64,000 bases of DNA from Spirochaetota bacterium (GTDB taxonomy: Bacteria > Spirochaetota > B62-G9 > DRHN01). Under the pieces are notes generated by a model. It made no database searches. It had not been told where the DNA came from and saw only the letters and a list, made by a program, of their open reading frames with translations. Each line of letters starts with the position of its first letter. Within the stretch, counting starts at the first letter, position 1. Below, one piece after another: positions 10,070 through 20,209 of the stretch. A program made the position numbers and the translations under genes. Location: contig JAFGTF010000080.1 of NCBI GenBank assembly GCA_016934265.1, positions 1 through 64,000 on the forward strand, read 5' to 3'.

Positions 10070-10834
10070 ATGAGCACACGAGTGGCAAAACGGTTTGAGG
10101 GTAAGACGGCGATCATTACCGGTTCCGCGAGGGGCATGGGAAAACAGCTCGCGCTGGACATGGTCGCCGAAGGAGCGAAAGTATCGATATCCGATATCGT
10201 GCCTGATATTCTACAAGAAGCAAAAAGGGAGATCGAAAAAGAGGGGGGAGAATGTCTCGCGACGGTCTGCGACATTGCCCACAGCAAACAGGTCGAAGAC
10301 ATGGTGAATAAAACGGTCGAGACGTTCGGCACCGTCCACATTCTCGTCAACAACGCTGGGCTGCTCACGCCCGCGACGATCGAGGAGACGACGAACGACC
10401 TGATAGACAGAACGATCAACATCAACCTGAAAGGCGTTCTCTACGGTATCAGGGCGGTAACCCCCATCATGAAGAAGAACAGGTACGGCCGAATCGTGAA
10501 CGTCGCGTCGATTGTCGGCAAACGGGGCGACAACTCGACAACGTTCGCATACGGCGCTTCGAAAGGCGGCGTGATCACCCTCACGAGATCGACCGCAAGG
10601 GCCCTTGGACCGTTCGGTATCACCTGCAACTGTATCGCGCCGCATGCGGTACTGACCAATCTGATGAGACACTGGGACGAGAAGAAAAAGAGGGAAGTGG
10701 CGGAACTCATCCCCTTAAAGAGGCTCGGGACGGTGGAAGACATGTCCTACCTCATGATGTTTCTCGCTTCGGATGAATCGTCGTTCATCACCGGTGAGAC
10801 TATCAATATTAACGGCGGCTACTATATGGACTGA
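10070..10834 (+). CDS. SDR-family oxidoreductase
   Basis: TAIITGSARGMGKQ, NNAG, YGASKGG motifs; C-terminal TGETININGGYYMD. Confidence 0.92.
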   Translation: MSTRVAKRFEGKTAIITGSARGMGKQLALDMVAEGAKVSISDIVPDILQEAKREIEKEGGECLATVCDIAHSKQVEDMVNKTVETFGTVHILVNNAGLLTPATIEETTNDLIDRTININLKGVLYGIRAVTPIMKKNRYGRIVNVASIVGKRGDNSTTFAYGASKGGVITLTRSTARALGPFGITCNCIAPHAVLTNLMRHWDEKKKREVAELIPLKRLGTVEDMSYLMMFLASDESSFITGETININGGYYMD

Positions 10835-11048
10835 TCTTTTCTTTGTGCCGTTCATAAACGGAATTGCGTCTCGGCCTCTGATAGTACCCGCTTGTATTCA
10901 TCCCCTGGTTCCCCCTCCGCCCGTACGCGGCTTTTCGCCTGCCTCAGGGGAGAAGATACCGTACGAGGCAATAATTCGTATTGACCAGTATACGGAGTAC
11001 CGGTACAATGATAGCTGTTCGTATTCGCTCCTTACGAGGGGTACCCGA

Positions 11049-11903
11049 ATGAAACCGTTTTTCGTTTTTATTTCTCTGGCCCTCCTTTGTATCGCCGCCT
11101 GTACCACGGCCTCCGCCGATTCGAGTGATATCACCATAGTGTATATAGATGAAAAAACCGTTGAGGAAATCGGTCCCTATCCGTTATCGAGAGACCGGTA
11201 TGCGGATTTTATCGATTCGATATACTCGAACTACGTACCGAAATGCCTGTACCTCAACCTGCTCATCACTCAGTATCAAAAGGGGGCCTCGCAATCTGAT
11301 TCAAGGCTCTTATCCTCGGTCGTAGGAAAACCGAACTTATTCTTCAGCGCCATGACATCCGGCGCCGGGGTGAACCACGATCCCTATGCGGCCTCCCGCT
11401 TCAACGAGATAACGTATAATCACGTATGGATGGCGCAGGGAGCGCTGTTTCCGCTCGCAAAGATCGCTCGGAGCGGCGCATTCACCTCGATAAGCGATGT
11501 CGGACTGAACAAGCGGGGACTCGTCGAAGGGGTGCCGTCCGTGGTACGGATCGACGGGAACAACTACCTCTCGACACCCCTGTTTCTCTCCATTACCTAC
11601 CTCGGCCTCACGTCCGGCCAGGTCTTCAGAAACGGGGAGCTGTACTTCGGGAATCGAAAAATAAAGACCGACAAGCAGGGATGGTATGATATCGACTTCA
11701 GTCACAACTTCACAAGTTACTCCTACCACGAAATTCTTACGGACAGCGCCTCGAGAGATGATATCGACGGGAGGATCGTGATGCTCGGCCTCGATGTCCC
11801 CGCACTGGAGCGGCATCTCGAGGTGGGCAGAAACAGAAAGATCACCGGCGTGGAGGTGATCGCCAATGCGACACAGACGCTTATAGATCTCTACCGCCCC
11901 TGA
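11049..11903 (+). CDS. CHASE2-like domain secreted/lipoprotein, free-standing
   Basis: Signal ending LLCIAACTTA; ITIVYIDEKTVEEIGPYPLSRDRYADFID and MLGLDVPALERHLEVGRNRKITGVEVIANATQTLIDL match CHASE2 layout. Confidence 0.65.
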   Translation: MKPFFVFISLALLCIAACTTASADSSDITIVYIDEKTVEEIGPYPLSRDRYADFIDSIYSNYVPKCLYLNLLITQYQKGASQSDSRLLSSVVGKPNLFFSAMTSGAGVNHDPYAASRFNEITYNHVWMAQGALFPLAKIARSGAFTSISDVGLNKRGLVEGVPSVVRIDGNNYLSTPLFLSITYLGLTSGQVFRNGELYFGNRKIKTDKQGWYDIDFSHNFTSYSYHEILTDSASRDDIDGRIVMLGLDVPALERHLEVGRNRKITGVEVIANATQTLIDLYRP

Positions 11904-11932
11904 CAGAGTGCGGCCGTACCGCGCCATCGTCG

Positions 11933-13093
11933 TCAATCGTCCTGAAAATGAAATATTCTCCGCGTTTTCTTTCCAATCGTTCTCAGGTAGCGGGCGGAAC
12001 CCGGCGGCCGCCGCCTCGGATTGCGTAGGACCTTCGACGCCGCCGTGAAGGTTGTTTTCGGGAACCGTTTCTCGAGAAGCTGGTAGTTCTTGTCGAAATC
12101 GTTCGTCGGGAGGGCGCGCCCTGCGATCCATCCGAATGTCTCGAGGATCTCCTCCAGCCCCCTCTTTTCAGAAAACGAGACTATCGGGACGGGATAATCG
12201 CTGCCGTATAAAAACCGGTGCGGCATCTCTTTAGCGAGAGGGACGAGCCGCTTGATATACTTGTATCGGCCGGGCAGGCAGAACGCCGAAATGTCGGCGT
12301 AGAGCGGGCGGCTCAGGTCGGCGCTTGAGAGCCGCTCGAGAAACGTTTCGAACACGTGTTCCCAGTATTCGTTGTCGGGATCGAACAGGGCGCCGAGCGG
12401 CGTGCCGCAGTGCGCCACTATGACGGTCGCACCCTGGTCCAGCGCCATGGAAACCGCGTCTCCGGGGGCCGTGCCGTAATCGCCCGCTGCCGAATTGTAT
12501 AGAAGCTCCTTTTTTTTCTCGAGGTTGCACGGAATCGCGTCTTCCGGTCCGACATGCAAAAGAAGCGGCAGCCCCAGCTCGGCCAGCGCCCGGTAGAACC
12601 TGACGGACAGCGGATGGGTCGGATCGATTCCCTGCGACGACGGCAGCCACTTGCAGAGGACCGCGCCGTTTTCGGCGCACAAAAAGAGTCGTTCGACCGC
12701 ATCCTGAGAGTATGGATGCACCGAACAGCCGAACAGAAACTCGCGGTAGAGCTGCGCCATCGAAGCCACGAACTCGTTCGAGACGAAGAGGTGCGTGCCT
12801 TCAACGAGCCGTGCGCCCGCTTCCGAATACACGTGATCGAGCGCGAGCAGCACCGCCTTGTCCACGTGTCTCGACGCGGAAAGCTGTCTAAAGATCACGT
12901 TCACGTACCGAAGCGCCGTTACCTGGGTCGCGTTCAATTTCGTGACGAGCCTCATACCCCTGAACGCAAGCGAACGGGTGAACCGGTCCGACCAAAAGTA
13001 CATATCGTCGTTCTCGCCCGGGGGGCCGCCGAGATGCACATGGATGTCGATGACGTCTTCCGGGTCAATCGTCGAATGTATCGTATCGAACAT
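11933..13093 (-). CDS. Amidohydrolase-family metal-dependent hydrolase
   Basis: DVIDIHVHLGGP, HVGPED, VIVAHCG, LYGSDYPVP motifs. Confidence 0.8.
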   Translation of the reverse strand: MFDTIHSTIDPEDVIDIHVHLGGPPGENDDMYFWSDRFTRSLAFRGMRLVTKLNATQVTALRYVNVIFRQLSASRHVDKAVLLALDHVYSEAGARLVEGTHLFVSNEFVASMAQLYREFLFGCSVHPYSQDAVERLFLCAENGAVLCKWLPSSQGIDPTHPLSVRFYRALAELGLPLLLHVGPEDAIPCNLEKKKELLYNSAAGDYGTAPGDAVSMALDQGATVIVAHCGTPLGALFDPDNEYWEHVFETFLERLSSADLSRPLYADISAFCLPGRYKYIKRLVPLAKEMPHRFLYGSDYPVPIVSFSEKRGLEEILETFGWIAGRALPTNDFDKNYQLLEKRFPKTTFTAASKVLRNPRRRPPGSARYLRTIGKKTRRIFHFQDD

Positions 13094-13439
13094 GGGATCG
13101 CACCATCCGGGGGTCGTTCATACGGCGCCGGAACCCGTCCGTACCGCCGGTCGATTTCCCTTCGCCGTGAAGACCCGTGTTTGTTTTCGTTTTCACTAAA
13201 TGATATCGCGCTTCGCTGATCCCGGTCAAGCGGTTTGCTATAAAGCGGGAAAGCGTCCCCTTCTCTTTAACACAGGAGGGAAACACAATTGAGATAGTAC
13301 GAAGCGAACCGGGATAACGACCGGAAGAATAACGCGAGAAACAACCCGCGGTGTACGATGCGGTTTTTCAGTATAAACCGACTGCATGCGAATAATGCGG
13401 ATTATGTCTTCAGGTTACCCATTTACAGGCTCCGCGGCA

Positions 13440-13716
13440 CATGGAAAATAACGCCGGCATCACCAGCTGTCCCCATCGCCCGTGCTCTACGCGAACTTGA
13501 GGTTGCCATCGGAGTCAATATATTCCCAGTAGCCGATGCACACGGTGCTTCCTGTGACGATAATGGAGGTGGCCCCGCCGCAGTCTGCTTCCGAATCAAC
13601 GTTCTCGGTACTCCAGGATTCGCCTGTATTCAGTTTCATCGCGAACTTGAGATCACGATTCGGATCGCCATCGATATAGCTGATGTATATGCTGCTCCCG
13701 ATAGCCGCGTCCTACG
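13440..13716 (-). pseudogene. Degenerate fragment of a repeat protein (ISYID..DLKFA..STGDGDSW type)
   Basis: Minus-strand translation AIGSSIYISYIDGDPNRDLKFAMKLNTGESWSTENVDSEADCGGATSIIVTGSTVCIGYWEYIDSDGNLKFA*STGDGDSW*; stops inside the repeat. Confidence 0.6.
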
Positions 13717-13936
13717 GTATCCTCTTTTTCGGCAGCTTTATCCATGAGATATATCAAGGAGGCGGCAACAGGCTGCTGTCATCCGGACCGTTCCAAAACC
13801 ATTGAAATCCGGGCGCCGACCAAAAAAATAAAGTTTGAAATATTTCCTATCTTTACTTGACTAAGGATATAAAAAACAGTAACTTTTTTTATCTTTTACG
13901 AAAGATGATCATTATTCTTTAGAGGAGTTTCAGTAC

Positions 13937-14137
13937 ATGCCGGAAGGAAAAGTAAAGTGGTTTAATGAACAGAAGGGGTACGGTTTCATCAGCAGGGAAG
14001 ACGGTGACGACGTGTTCGTACACTACTCGGAAATCGTTTCCAGCGGTTTCAAGACGCTGGTCGAGGACCAGGAAGTTAGCTTCGAGCTGAAAGAAGGGCC
14101 GAAAGGCCTGCAGGCAACAAACGTTCAGGTTATCTGA
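13937..14137 (+). CDS. Cold-shock protein (CspA family)
   Basis: [33 protein letters not shown]. Confidence 0.97.
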   Translation: MPEGKVKWFNEQKGYGFISREDGDDVFVHYSEIVSSGFKTLVEDQEVSFELKEGPKGLQATNVQVI

Positions 14138-14148
14138 ATCAGCCACCA

Positions 14149-14173
14149 AGGCCCCGGGCTATGCCCGGGGCTT
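14149..14173 (+). terminator. Rho-independent terminator after the csp gene
   Basis: aggccccgggctatgcccggggcttt hairpin. Confidence 0.75.
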
Positions 14174-14733
14174 TCATTAACTCTCTAAAACGCATCACGA
14201 CCGGAGCCTATTGGAAGGGACGAGTCTGTTTTTATCCCTCTTAGTCCATCAGTGGAGGTGTACCCGCACGGCTCACTTGTAAAGACGGCGGCACCCGTGT
14301 ATCCAGGCTGGATTCTTCCTTTTACAATTCGCACGGACACCGCCGTAGTACGATACGGCATCAGGGTATACCACACCCCCTCTCCGTCACCTTATACAGG
14401 CATCCTCAGACGAAGCCGAACAGCATCCTTCTCCCTGTTGCTTCCGCAATGCTGACCGAGACGATACCCAAACCCCTCCGCCTCCCGGATCGGTGGAACC
14501 GGCAGTGTTTCGGCGCCGGGAACATGACAAGACCGGCTGCGCGGGCACTGGATATCCGCTGTTTACTGAACGAGCATGACGTACTATTTTAGTTATTCAC
14601 CGTAATCGGAGAACGGGGCGGGACGGCCGGTACCGGTCGTCACATACATGTAAGAAACTGCCATACGAAGGCTATGGATGCTGCCGGGCCGCTTTCGTGA
14701 TCCTCAGGATATACGACATAATCTAACAAGGGA

Positions 14734-15657
14734 ATGCTCATGAAAGCGCTGGAAGAGCTTGGTATCAGTCTCGACCGGTACGGCGCGAAGTACAGGGTCG
14801 TTTCCTCCGTGCACCTGAAGGAACTGAAACGAGAAATCGAAGCGCTGTACGGCTCGGACGGTATCGACGGGGAGGTTTTCGAACAATACCTTTCCCCCTT
14901 CCGGTATCAAAGCCCCTGGAACGGGTGCCGGGCACATTCGATAATCGTCATCGCCGTGCCGCAGGGCCTGTCTATCGTCAGTTTCGATTCCGGTAAGCGG
15001 AGGCTGAAGACGGTAATTCCTCCCACGTATATCTACAGAAAGATACGTGAAGACTGCTTCGACGCCCTGAACCGAAGTTTCGGGCCCACAGTGAAGATCG
15101 AAAAGGCCCTTCTTCCGCTGAAGCTTCTCGCCGCGCGCAGCGGGCTCGGCAGCTACGGCAGGAACTGTCTCTGCTACGTCCCCCTGATGGGAAGCTTCGC
15201 ACGGATCGAGGCGTTTCATATCGCATGCCGCATCGAAAGAGACGACTGGGGGGAAAAAACCCTCCTGAAGGAGTGCGAGGGTTGCACCCGCTGCGCGGAC
15301 AACTGCCCCACCGGCTGCATCGACGGCGAGACGCAGACGCCCGGCGGGCTGAAACCGGCGCTCAATACGGGCAGGTGTATCACGATCCACAACGAAACCG
15401 CGGGCGATTTCCCGGAGTACATAAAAGAACGAGACCACAACGCCATCGTCGGCTGCATCAAGTGCCAGACGGTCTGCCCGTTAAACCGGCCCTACCTCAA
15501 AAAAAAGATCGATCTCGAACGCTTCGCGAGAAGGGAGACCAAGCTCATACTCCAAAACAGGCACGATTCGTCGAAAACGCTTTCAGCGAAGCTCAGACGA
15601 CACGACATGGACGAATATGGGGACGTGCTTTCGAGGAATTTGAAGATGCTTTTATAA
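14734..15657 (+). CDS. 4Fe-4S protein, epoxyqueuosine reductase (QueG)-like
   Basis: CEGCTRCADNCPTGCI and CIKCQTVCPLNRPY ferredoxin motifs; LAARSGLGSYGRNCLCYVP. Confidence 0.7.
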   Translation: MLMKALEELGISLDRYGAKYRVVSSVHLKELKREIEALYGSDGIDGEVFEQYLSPFRYQSPWNGCRAHSIIVIAVPQGLSIVSFDSGKRRLKTVIPPTYIYRKIREDCFDALNRSFGPTVKIEKALLPLKLLAARSGLGSYGRNCLCYVPLMGSFARIEAFHIACRIERDDWGEKTLLKECEGCTRCADNCPTGCIDGETQTPGGLKPALNTGRCITIHNETAGDFPEYIKERDHNAIVGCIKCQTVCPLNRPYLKKKIDLERFARRETKLILQNRHDSSKTLSAKLRRHDMDEYGDVLSRNLKMLL

Positions 15658-15822
15658 AGCATGCCGACCCCGGAAGGCGGCGTGCACACTCCCGCTTCTC
15701 TCATACCGCATAAATGAACGACTCCCTGAAAAATGTGAAAACTAAAGGTCTTTTGTTTATTATTCCATCCGTACTGTGATATAATAATGTGTATACGAGA
15801 AAAATCCCAAGAAGGGACCGTA

Positions 15823-17214
15823 GTGAAAGTGAAAAAAAACCTGAGCGATTCCGTGTTTATAAAGGTACTATTCGTGGGAGTCGTCACCGTAATACTTCTC
15901 GTTCCGCTTTTTCTCATACGCTCGCTCATCACGGAGCGACAGGGGCGCCGCGACACCGCAGCGTTCGAGGTGGGAGAGAAATGGGGAGGGTTGCAAACCG
16001 TTGCCGGTCCCTTCATCACTGTGCCGTACAGGGTATACTGGATAGACGAGAACAAGGTGCAGCATACCGGCAGGCAATACGCCCAGTTTCTCCCGGACGA
16101 CCTTGCCATAGAGACGAGTATCGATCCCGAGATACGGTCGCGCGGGATATTCGACGTGGTCGTATACAGGGCGTCGATCGGCATGAAGGGATACTTTTCA
16201 CCGATAGATATACGCGAAATGAAGCTTCCTGCAGACGACATCCTGTGGGACGAGGTATATCTCTCCCTTGCGATCACCGACATGCGCGGTATCCGCGAGG
16301 GCGTAGACTTCAAGTGGAACGGCTCGGGCCGAAGCTTCGAGCCGGGTATAACCGACCAGGAGATCTTCAGCTCCGGAATAAACGCGAAGGTCCCCGACCC
16401 GGAAAAAACCCTCACCGGCAGGAACAGCTTCGAGCTCGACTTCAAGATCAACGGATCGGAAGAGCTGTATTTCGTCCCGGTCGGGAGGAGCAACCAAACA
16501 GAAGTCACCTCGAGTTGGCCCGACCCGAGCTTCATAGGGTCCTACCTCCCGACCGAGCACGAGATCGACGCCGACGGGTTCAGCGCGTCCTATGAGATCT
16601 CCTATTTGAGCAGGAGTTACGGCCAGTCGTGGAAGAGCTCGGCCCCGAACTTCTCCGGGACCGGCGGCGCGCTTCTGAACTCGGCGTACGGTGCGAAGCT
16701 ATTTCTCTCCGTCGATCACTACCACAAGACAATGAGGTCCGTGAAGTACGCGATCCTCTTCATCATACTCACCTTCGTGGCATTCTTCCTCCTCGAAGTC
16801 ATAAACCGGCTGCGAATACATCCGTTCCAGTACCTTATGGTCGGCCTTGCGATGAGCGTCTTTTTTCTCCTTTTGCTCTCTTTGTCCGAGCACATGGCGT
16901 TTACTTACTCCTACGTGCTCGCTTCCCTGGTCACGATCGGCATCATAAGCGCGTACTCCGCCCGGATACTGGAAAAAAAGAAGCGGACTGTTTTCTTCAC
17001 CCTCCTTTTAGTGCTTCTATATGTCTGCCTCTTCGTTCTAATGCAGCTCGAGGACTACGCGCTTCTTCTCGGGTCGGCTATCGTCTTTTTACTGCTCGGC
17101 TTCGTGATGTTCATCACGAGGAAAATAGACTGGTATTCGGTCAGGCTCGATCGGAGTAACGGAATGCATGTCCCGGCTGACAAGGAAAAAACACAAGGCA
17201 GGAAAAAGGGCTAA
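15823..17214 (+). CDS. creD: Inner-membrane protein CreD family
   Basis: FEVGEKWGGLQTVAGPFITVPY, DVVVYRASIGMKGYF, C-terminal multi-TM SEHMAFTYSYVLAS. Confidence 0.85.
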   Translation: MKVKKNLSDSVFIKVLFVGVVTVILLVPLFLIRSLITERQGRRDTAAFEVGEKWGGLQTVAGPFITVPYRVYWIDENKVQHTGRQYAQFLPDDLAIETSIDPEIRSRGIFDVVVYRASIGMKGYFSPIDIREMKLPADDILWDEVYLSLAITDMRGIREGVDFKWNGSGRSFEPGITDQEIFSSGINAKVPDPEKTLTGRNSFELDFKINGSEELYFVPVGRSNQTEVTSSWPDPSFIGSYLPTEHEIDADGFSASYEISYLSRSYGQSWKSSAPNFSGTGGALLNSAYGAKLFLSVDHYHKTMRSVKYAILFIILTFVAFFLLEVINRLRIHPFQYLMVGLAMSVFFLLLLSLSEHMAFTYSYVLASLVTIGIISAYSARILEKKKRTVFFTLLLVLLYVCLFVLMQLEDYALLLGSAIVFLLLGFVMFITRKIDWYSVRLDRSNGMHVPADKEKTQGRKKG

Positions 17215-17253
17215 CTGTAGCGGGTGCAAGCGGGGAACAGGTAAAAGGGCTGC

Positions 17254-17739
17254 ATGGGCAAACCGATGAGCTTCGATATCAGGAAGACGCACAAGGGCCT
17301 CGGCGTGTTCGCGGCCCGGTCCATCTTACGCGGCGACCGGGTTCTCGAATTCAAGGGAGAACGCTGCTCCAAGGAGGTGTATAAAAGCTGCAACACTCCG
17401 GATAACTGCCATTTTCTTCAGATCGATGACGATACCTACCTCGGCCCTTCGGGAGAGGCCGACGACTATGTCAACCACTCCTGTGACCCGAACTGCGGGG
17501 TCAGATACAGCGGGGGAAGGATATTCCTTCATGCGATCAGGGACATAGCCAATGGGGAGGAGCTTTCCTTCGACTACTCGACGACGATGGACGAGGATCA
17601 CTGGGAGATGAAGTGCCGCTGCGGATCGAAGGAATGCAGGGGAACGGTACGGGATTTCAAGCACCTCCCCGAAAATGTGAAGAAGAGATACATAGACCTC
17701 GAAATCGTACCACCCTTCATACTTAAGAAGGTGCTGTAA
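17254..17739 (+). CDS. SET-domain protein (lysine methyltransferase-like)
   Basis: KGLGVFAARSILRGD, NHSCDPNCG, GEELSFDYSTT, CRCGSKECRG post-SET. Confidence 0.9.
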   Translation: MGKPMSFDIRKTHKGLGVFAARSILRGDRVLEFKGERCSKEVYKSCNTPDNCHFLQIDDDTYLGPSGEADDYVNHSCDPNCGVRYSGGRIFLHAIRDIANGEELSFDYSTTMDEDHWEMKCRCGSKECRGTVRDFKHLPENVKKRYIDLEIVPPFILKKVL

Positions 17740-17740
17740 T

Positions 17741-17794
17741 TGGGGACAGCGCCTATTTTATTTTTTAAGAGTAAAAAAATGGGCGCTGTCCCCA
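17741..17794. repeat. Long palindromic element TGGGGACAGCGCCTATTT...AAATGGGCGCTGTCCCCA
   Basis: 18-bp arms with one mismatch around an AT-rich loop; REP-like. Confidence 0.8.
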
Positions 17795-17804
17795 TTTTTT
17801 TGCG

Positions 17805-18239
17805 CTAGACTGTTAACTTCTTCGCGAACTCCGTGATCCGTGCTTCGTAACCTTCCTCGCAGGGGCCCTTCATGCCTGTTACAAGGATCGACAGTCCGTC
17901 CACCGCTTTCTGAAGTCCCTTCGGATCGAGCAGGCCCTCCAGCGTTGCGAAGCACTTCTCGCACTTACCGGAGCCGCTTGTGGCAACGAGCGCATATTTC
18001 GCGCCCTCCTTCGGGAACATCGCCTTCTTGACATACTTCTTCATCTTCCCCGCCACATTACCCGCATGCACCGGCGCGCTGAATACATACAGGTCCGCCG
18101 CTCCTGTCTCGTTCGGATTTTTTTCCCGCACGGAGAACAGGTCAACCTCGTGCCTGTTTTTAGCTAGCTCCTCCTTCAGGAACTCCATGCATTTCTTCCC
18201 GTTTCCATACTTGGATTCGTATGCGATTGCTATTTTCAT
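17805..18239 (-). CDS. Flavodoxin-family protein
   Basis: MKIAIAYESKYGNGKKCMEFL; APVHAGNVAGKMKKYVKK. Confidence 0.85.
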   Translation of the reverse strand: MKIAIAYESKYGNGKKCMEFLKEELAKNRHEVDLFSVREKNPNETGAADLYVFSAPVHAGNVAGKMKKYVKKAMFPKEGAKYALVATSGSGKCEKCFATLEGLLDPKGLQKAVDGLSILVTGMKGPCEEGYEARITEFAKKLTV

Positions 18240-18540
18240 TCGTTCCTCCAGATCAGCGATGGTATTCGAAGCGTTATCCCGGGCGAACGGCTTTCGAATC
18301 CCCGCCGGGACCTAAAGCTCTTCATCAATACGGCAGGTACCTAGATGAAAACAGCTTACGATCCCGCCGCAGGAAAATAACCGTTCACGCTGTTTTTACA
18401 ATACAAACATACCGGCACGATTTCAAGCTAAAAACAAGGGGTGGTAGCTTCCGTATTCCTCAATACACTTGCAATATTTCCCTAATCCGAATAGAGTGAG
18501 ACAAGGTCCGCTCTTATGAGGCCCTGAAAAGGAGATAACC

Positions 18541-19818
18541 ATGCGGTATGAAACAATACTCACCATGGGTGCCGCGAACATCAAGTACGGATTCGGGGCC
18601 ACCCGCGAGGCCGGTTTCGATATGAAGGAACTCGGTGCGGCACGCGTGATGGTGGTCACGGACAAACGACTCGCCGGAATGGGCCCAGTAGGGATGGTTC
18701 TCGAATCGTTGAAAAAAGAGGGCATCGAGATGGTCCTCTTCGACAGTGCGCACGTCGAGCCCACAAAAAGGTCACTCGAGGAAGCGATCCGGTTCGCCAG
18801 GGAGGGGAGGTTCGACGGGTTCGTCGGGATCGGCGGCGGCTCGAGCATGGACACCGCGAAGGCGGCAAACCTGTATACCTCGTACCCGGCGGACTTTCTC
18901 GCCTACGTCAACAGCCCGATCGGCGAGGGAAGACCGGTGCCGGGGCCGCTGAAGCCGCTCATCTGCATTCCGACGACCGCGGGCACGGGGAGCGAAACCA
19001 CCGGGGTCGTCATCTTCGACTATGAAAAGATGCAGGCAAAAACCGGGATCGCCCACCGGTTCGTCAGACCGTCGATCGGCATAGTGGACCCGGACAATAC
19101 CCACACCCTTCCCCGAATGGTCGCGGCGTGTACGGGGTTCGACGTCCTAGTACACGCGATCGAGTCATATACCAACCTCCCCTTCGACAGGAGGGAAGCG
19201 CCCGAGACCCCTGCTCTCAGGCCCGCCTACCAGGGTTCGAATCCCATAAGCGACGTGTGGGCGCGCGAGGCGATCAGGATCGTGAGCGGGAATATAGTCC
19301 GGGTCGTGGAGAATCCCGACGATGACGAAGCCAGGAGCAGGATGATCATCGCCGCCACGTTCGCCGGGATCGGTTTCGGGAACGCCGGGCTCCACCTCCC
19401 CCACGGAATGTCGTACCCGGTGTCCGGCATGGTGAAAGGGTATGTTCCCGAGGGATATCCCGATGGAAGTCCCATCGTACCGCACGGCATGTCGGTGGTG
19501 CTGAACGCACCCGCGGCGTTCCGGTTCACCGGTCCCTCGCGGCCCCAGCGGCACCTGGAGGCGGCGGCGCTGATGGGTGTCGACACGGAAGGCGTAAGAA
19601 AGGAGGATGCGGGCAATGTGCTCGCGGACGCGGTCTCGGCCCTCATGAAGCGCACCGGGATGCCGAACGGGCTCAGTGCCGTCGGCTACACGGAACAGGA
19701 CGCGGATATGATGGTCGAGGGGACCTTACCCCAGCACCGGATCACGAATCTCTGTCCAAGGCCTTTCACTCCGGACGACCTGAAACGGCTGTTCCTCGAC
19801 TCGATGACGATATGGTGA
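18541..19818 (+). CDS. Iron-containing alcohol dehydrogenase, hydroxyacid-oxoacid transhydrogenase (HOT/ADHFE1)-like
   Basis: GGGSSMDTAKAANLY, PTTAGTGSETTGVVIFDYE, GFDVLVHAIESYTNLPF, RPAYQGSNPISDVWA. Confidence 0.88.
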   Translation: MRYETILTMGAANIKYGFGATREAGFDMKELGAARVMVVTDKRLAGMGPVGMVLESLKKEGIEMVLFDSAHVEPTKRSLEEAIRFAREGRFDGFVGIGGGSSMDTAKAANLYTSYPADFLAYVNSPIGEGRPVPGPLKPLICIPTTAGTGSETTGVVIFDYEKMQAKTGIAHRFVRPSIGIVDPDNTHTLPRMVAACTGFDVLVHAIESYTNLPFDRREAPETPALRPAYQGSNPISDVWAREAIRIVSGNIVRVVENPDDDEARSRMIIAATFAGIGFGNAGLHLPHGMSYPVSGMVKGYVPEGYPDGSPIVPHGMSVVLNAPAAFRFTGPSRPQRHLEAAALMGVDTEGVRKEDAGNVLADAVSALMKRTGMPNGLSAVGYTEQDADMMVEGTLPQHRITNLCPRPFTPDDLKRLFLDSMTIW

Positions 19819-19918
19819 CGGGTTGTCCGCCTTGCCCGGATGTACTCTTAAGCTCCGTTAAAAGGGTCCGGCGTATGACCGTATTCAGCGGCGTACCGAT
19901 CGCGCACATATAGGCCCG

Positions 19919-20209
19919 TTACGGAAAGCTGCACTCCTCGATCATGCCCAGCTTCAGACCTTCGTCCGGGAACCGGTCCTTGACCTCCCTGACCGCTTCC
20001 CGGATATCTCGAGCCTCCTGTTCGTCACAGTAGATTATCAGGAGGAAGTTCTCTTCAGGCCAGATATGGTCTCCCTTTCTCGGGCCTGAGCTGCCGATAC
20101 CGTGGACCACGGGGACTTTCGTATAGTACCGCACCACTCCCCTCGCCCGGAATGCCTCGAAGAGCGAGTCTTCCACCGAGGCGTTCGCTATGATCTCAAG
20201 CCTTTTCAT
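19919..20209 (-). CDS. PG0541-family transporter-associated small protein
   Basis: 96 aa; overlaps the RND permease gene start; FEAFRARGVVRYYTKVPVVHGIGSSGPRKGDHIWPEEN. Confidence 0.75.
   Translation of the reverse strand: MKRLEIIANASVEDSLFEAFRARGVVRYYTKVPVVHGIGSSGPRKGDHIWPEENFLLIIYCDEQEARDIREAVREVKDRFPDEGLKLGMIEECSFP

Noticed and set aside
12554-13219. 221-aa plus ORF
   Set aside because: Antisense to the amidohydrolase gene at 11933-13093; Arg-rich shadow translation
19228-19250. ggttcgaatccc resembling a tRNA T-loop
   Set aside because: Inside the Fe-ADH coding sequence (YQGSNPIS); no cloverleaf around it
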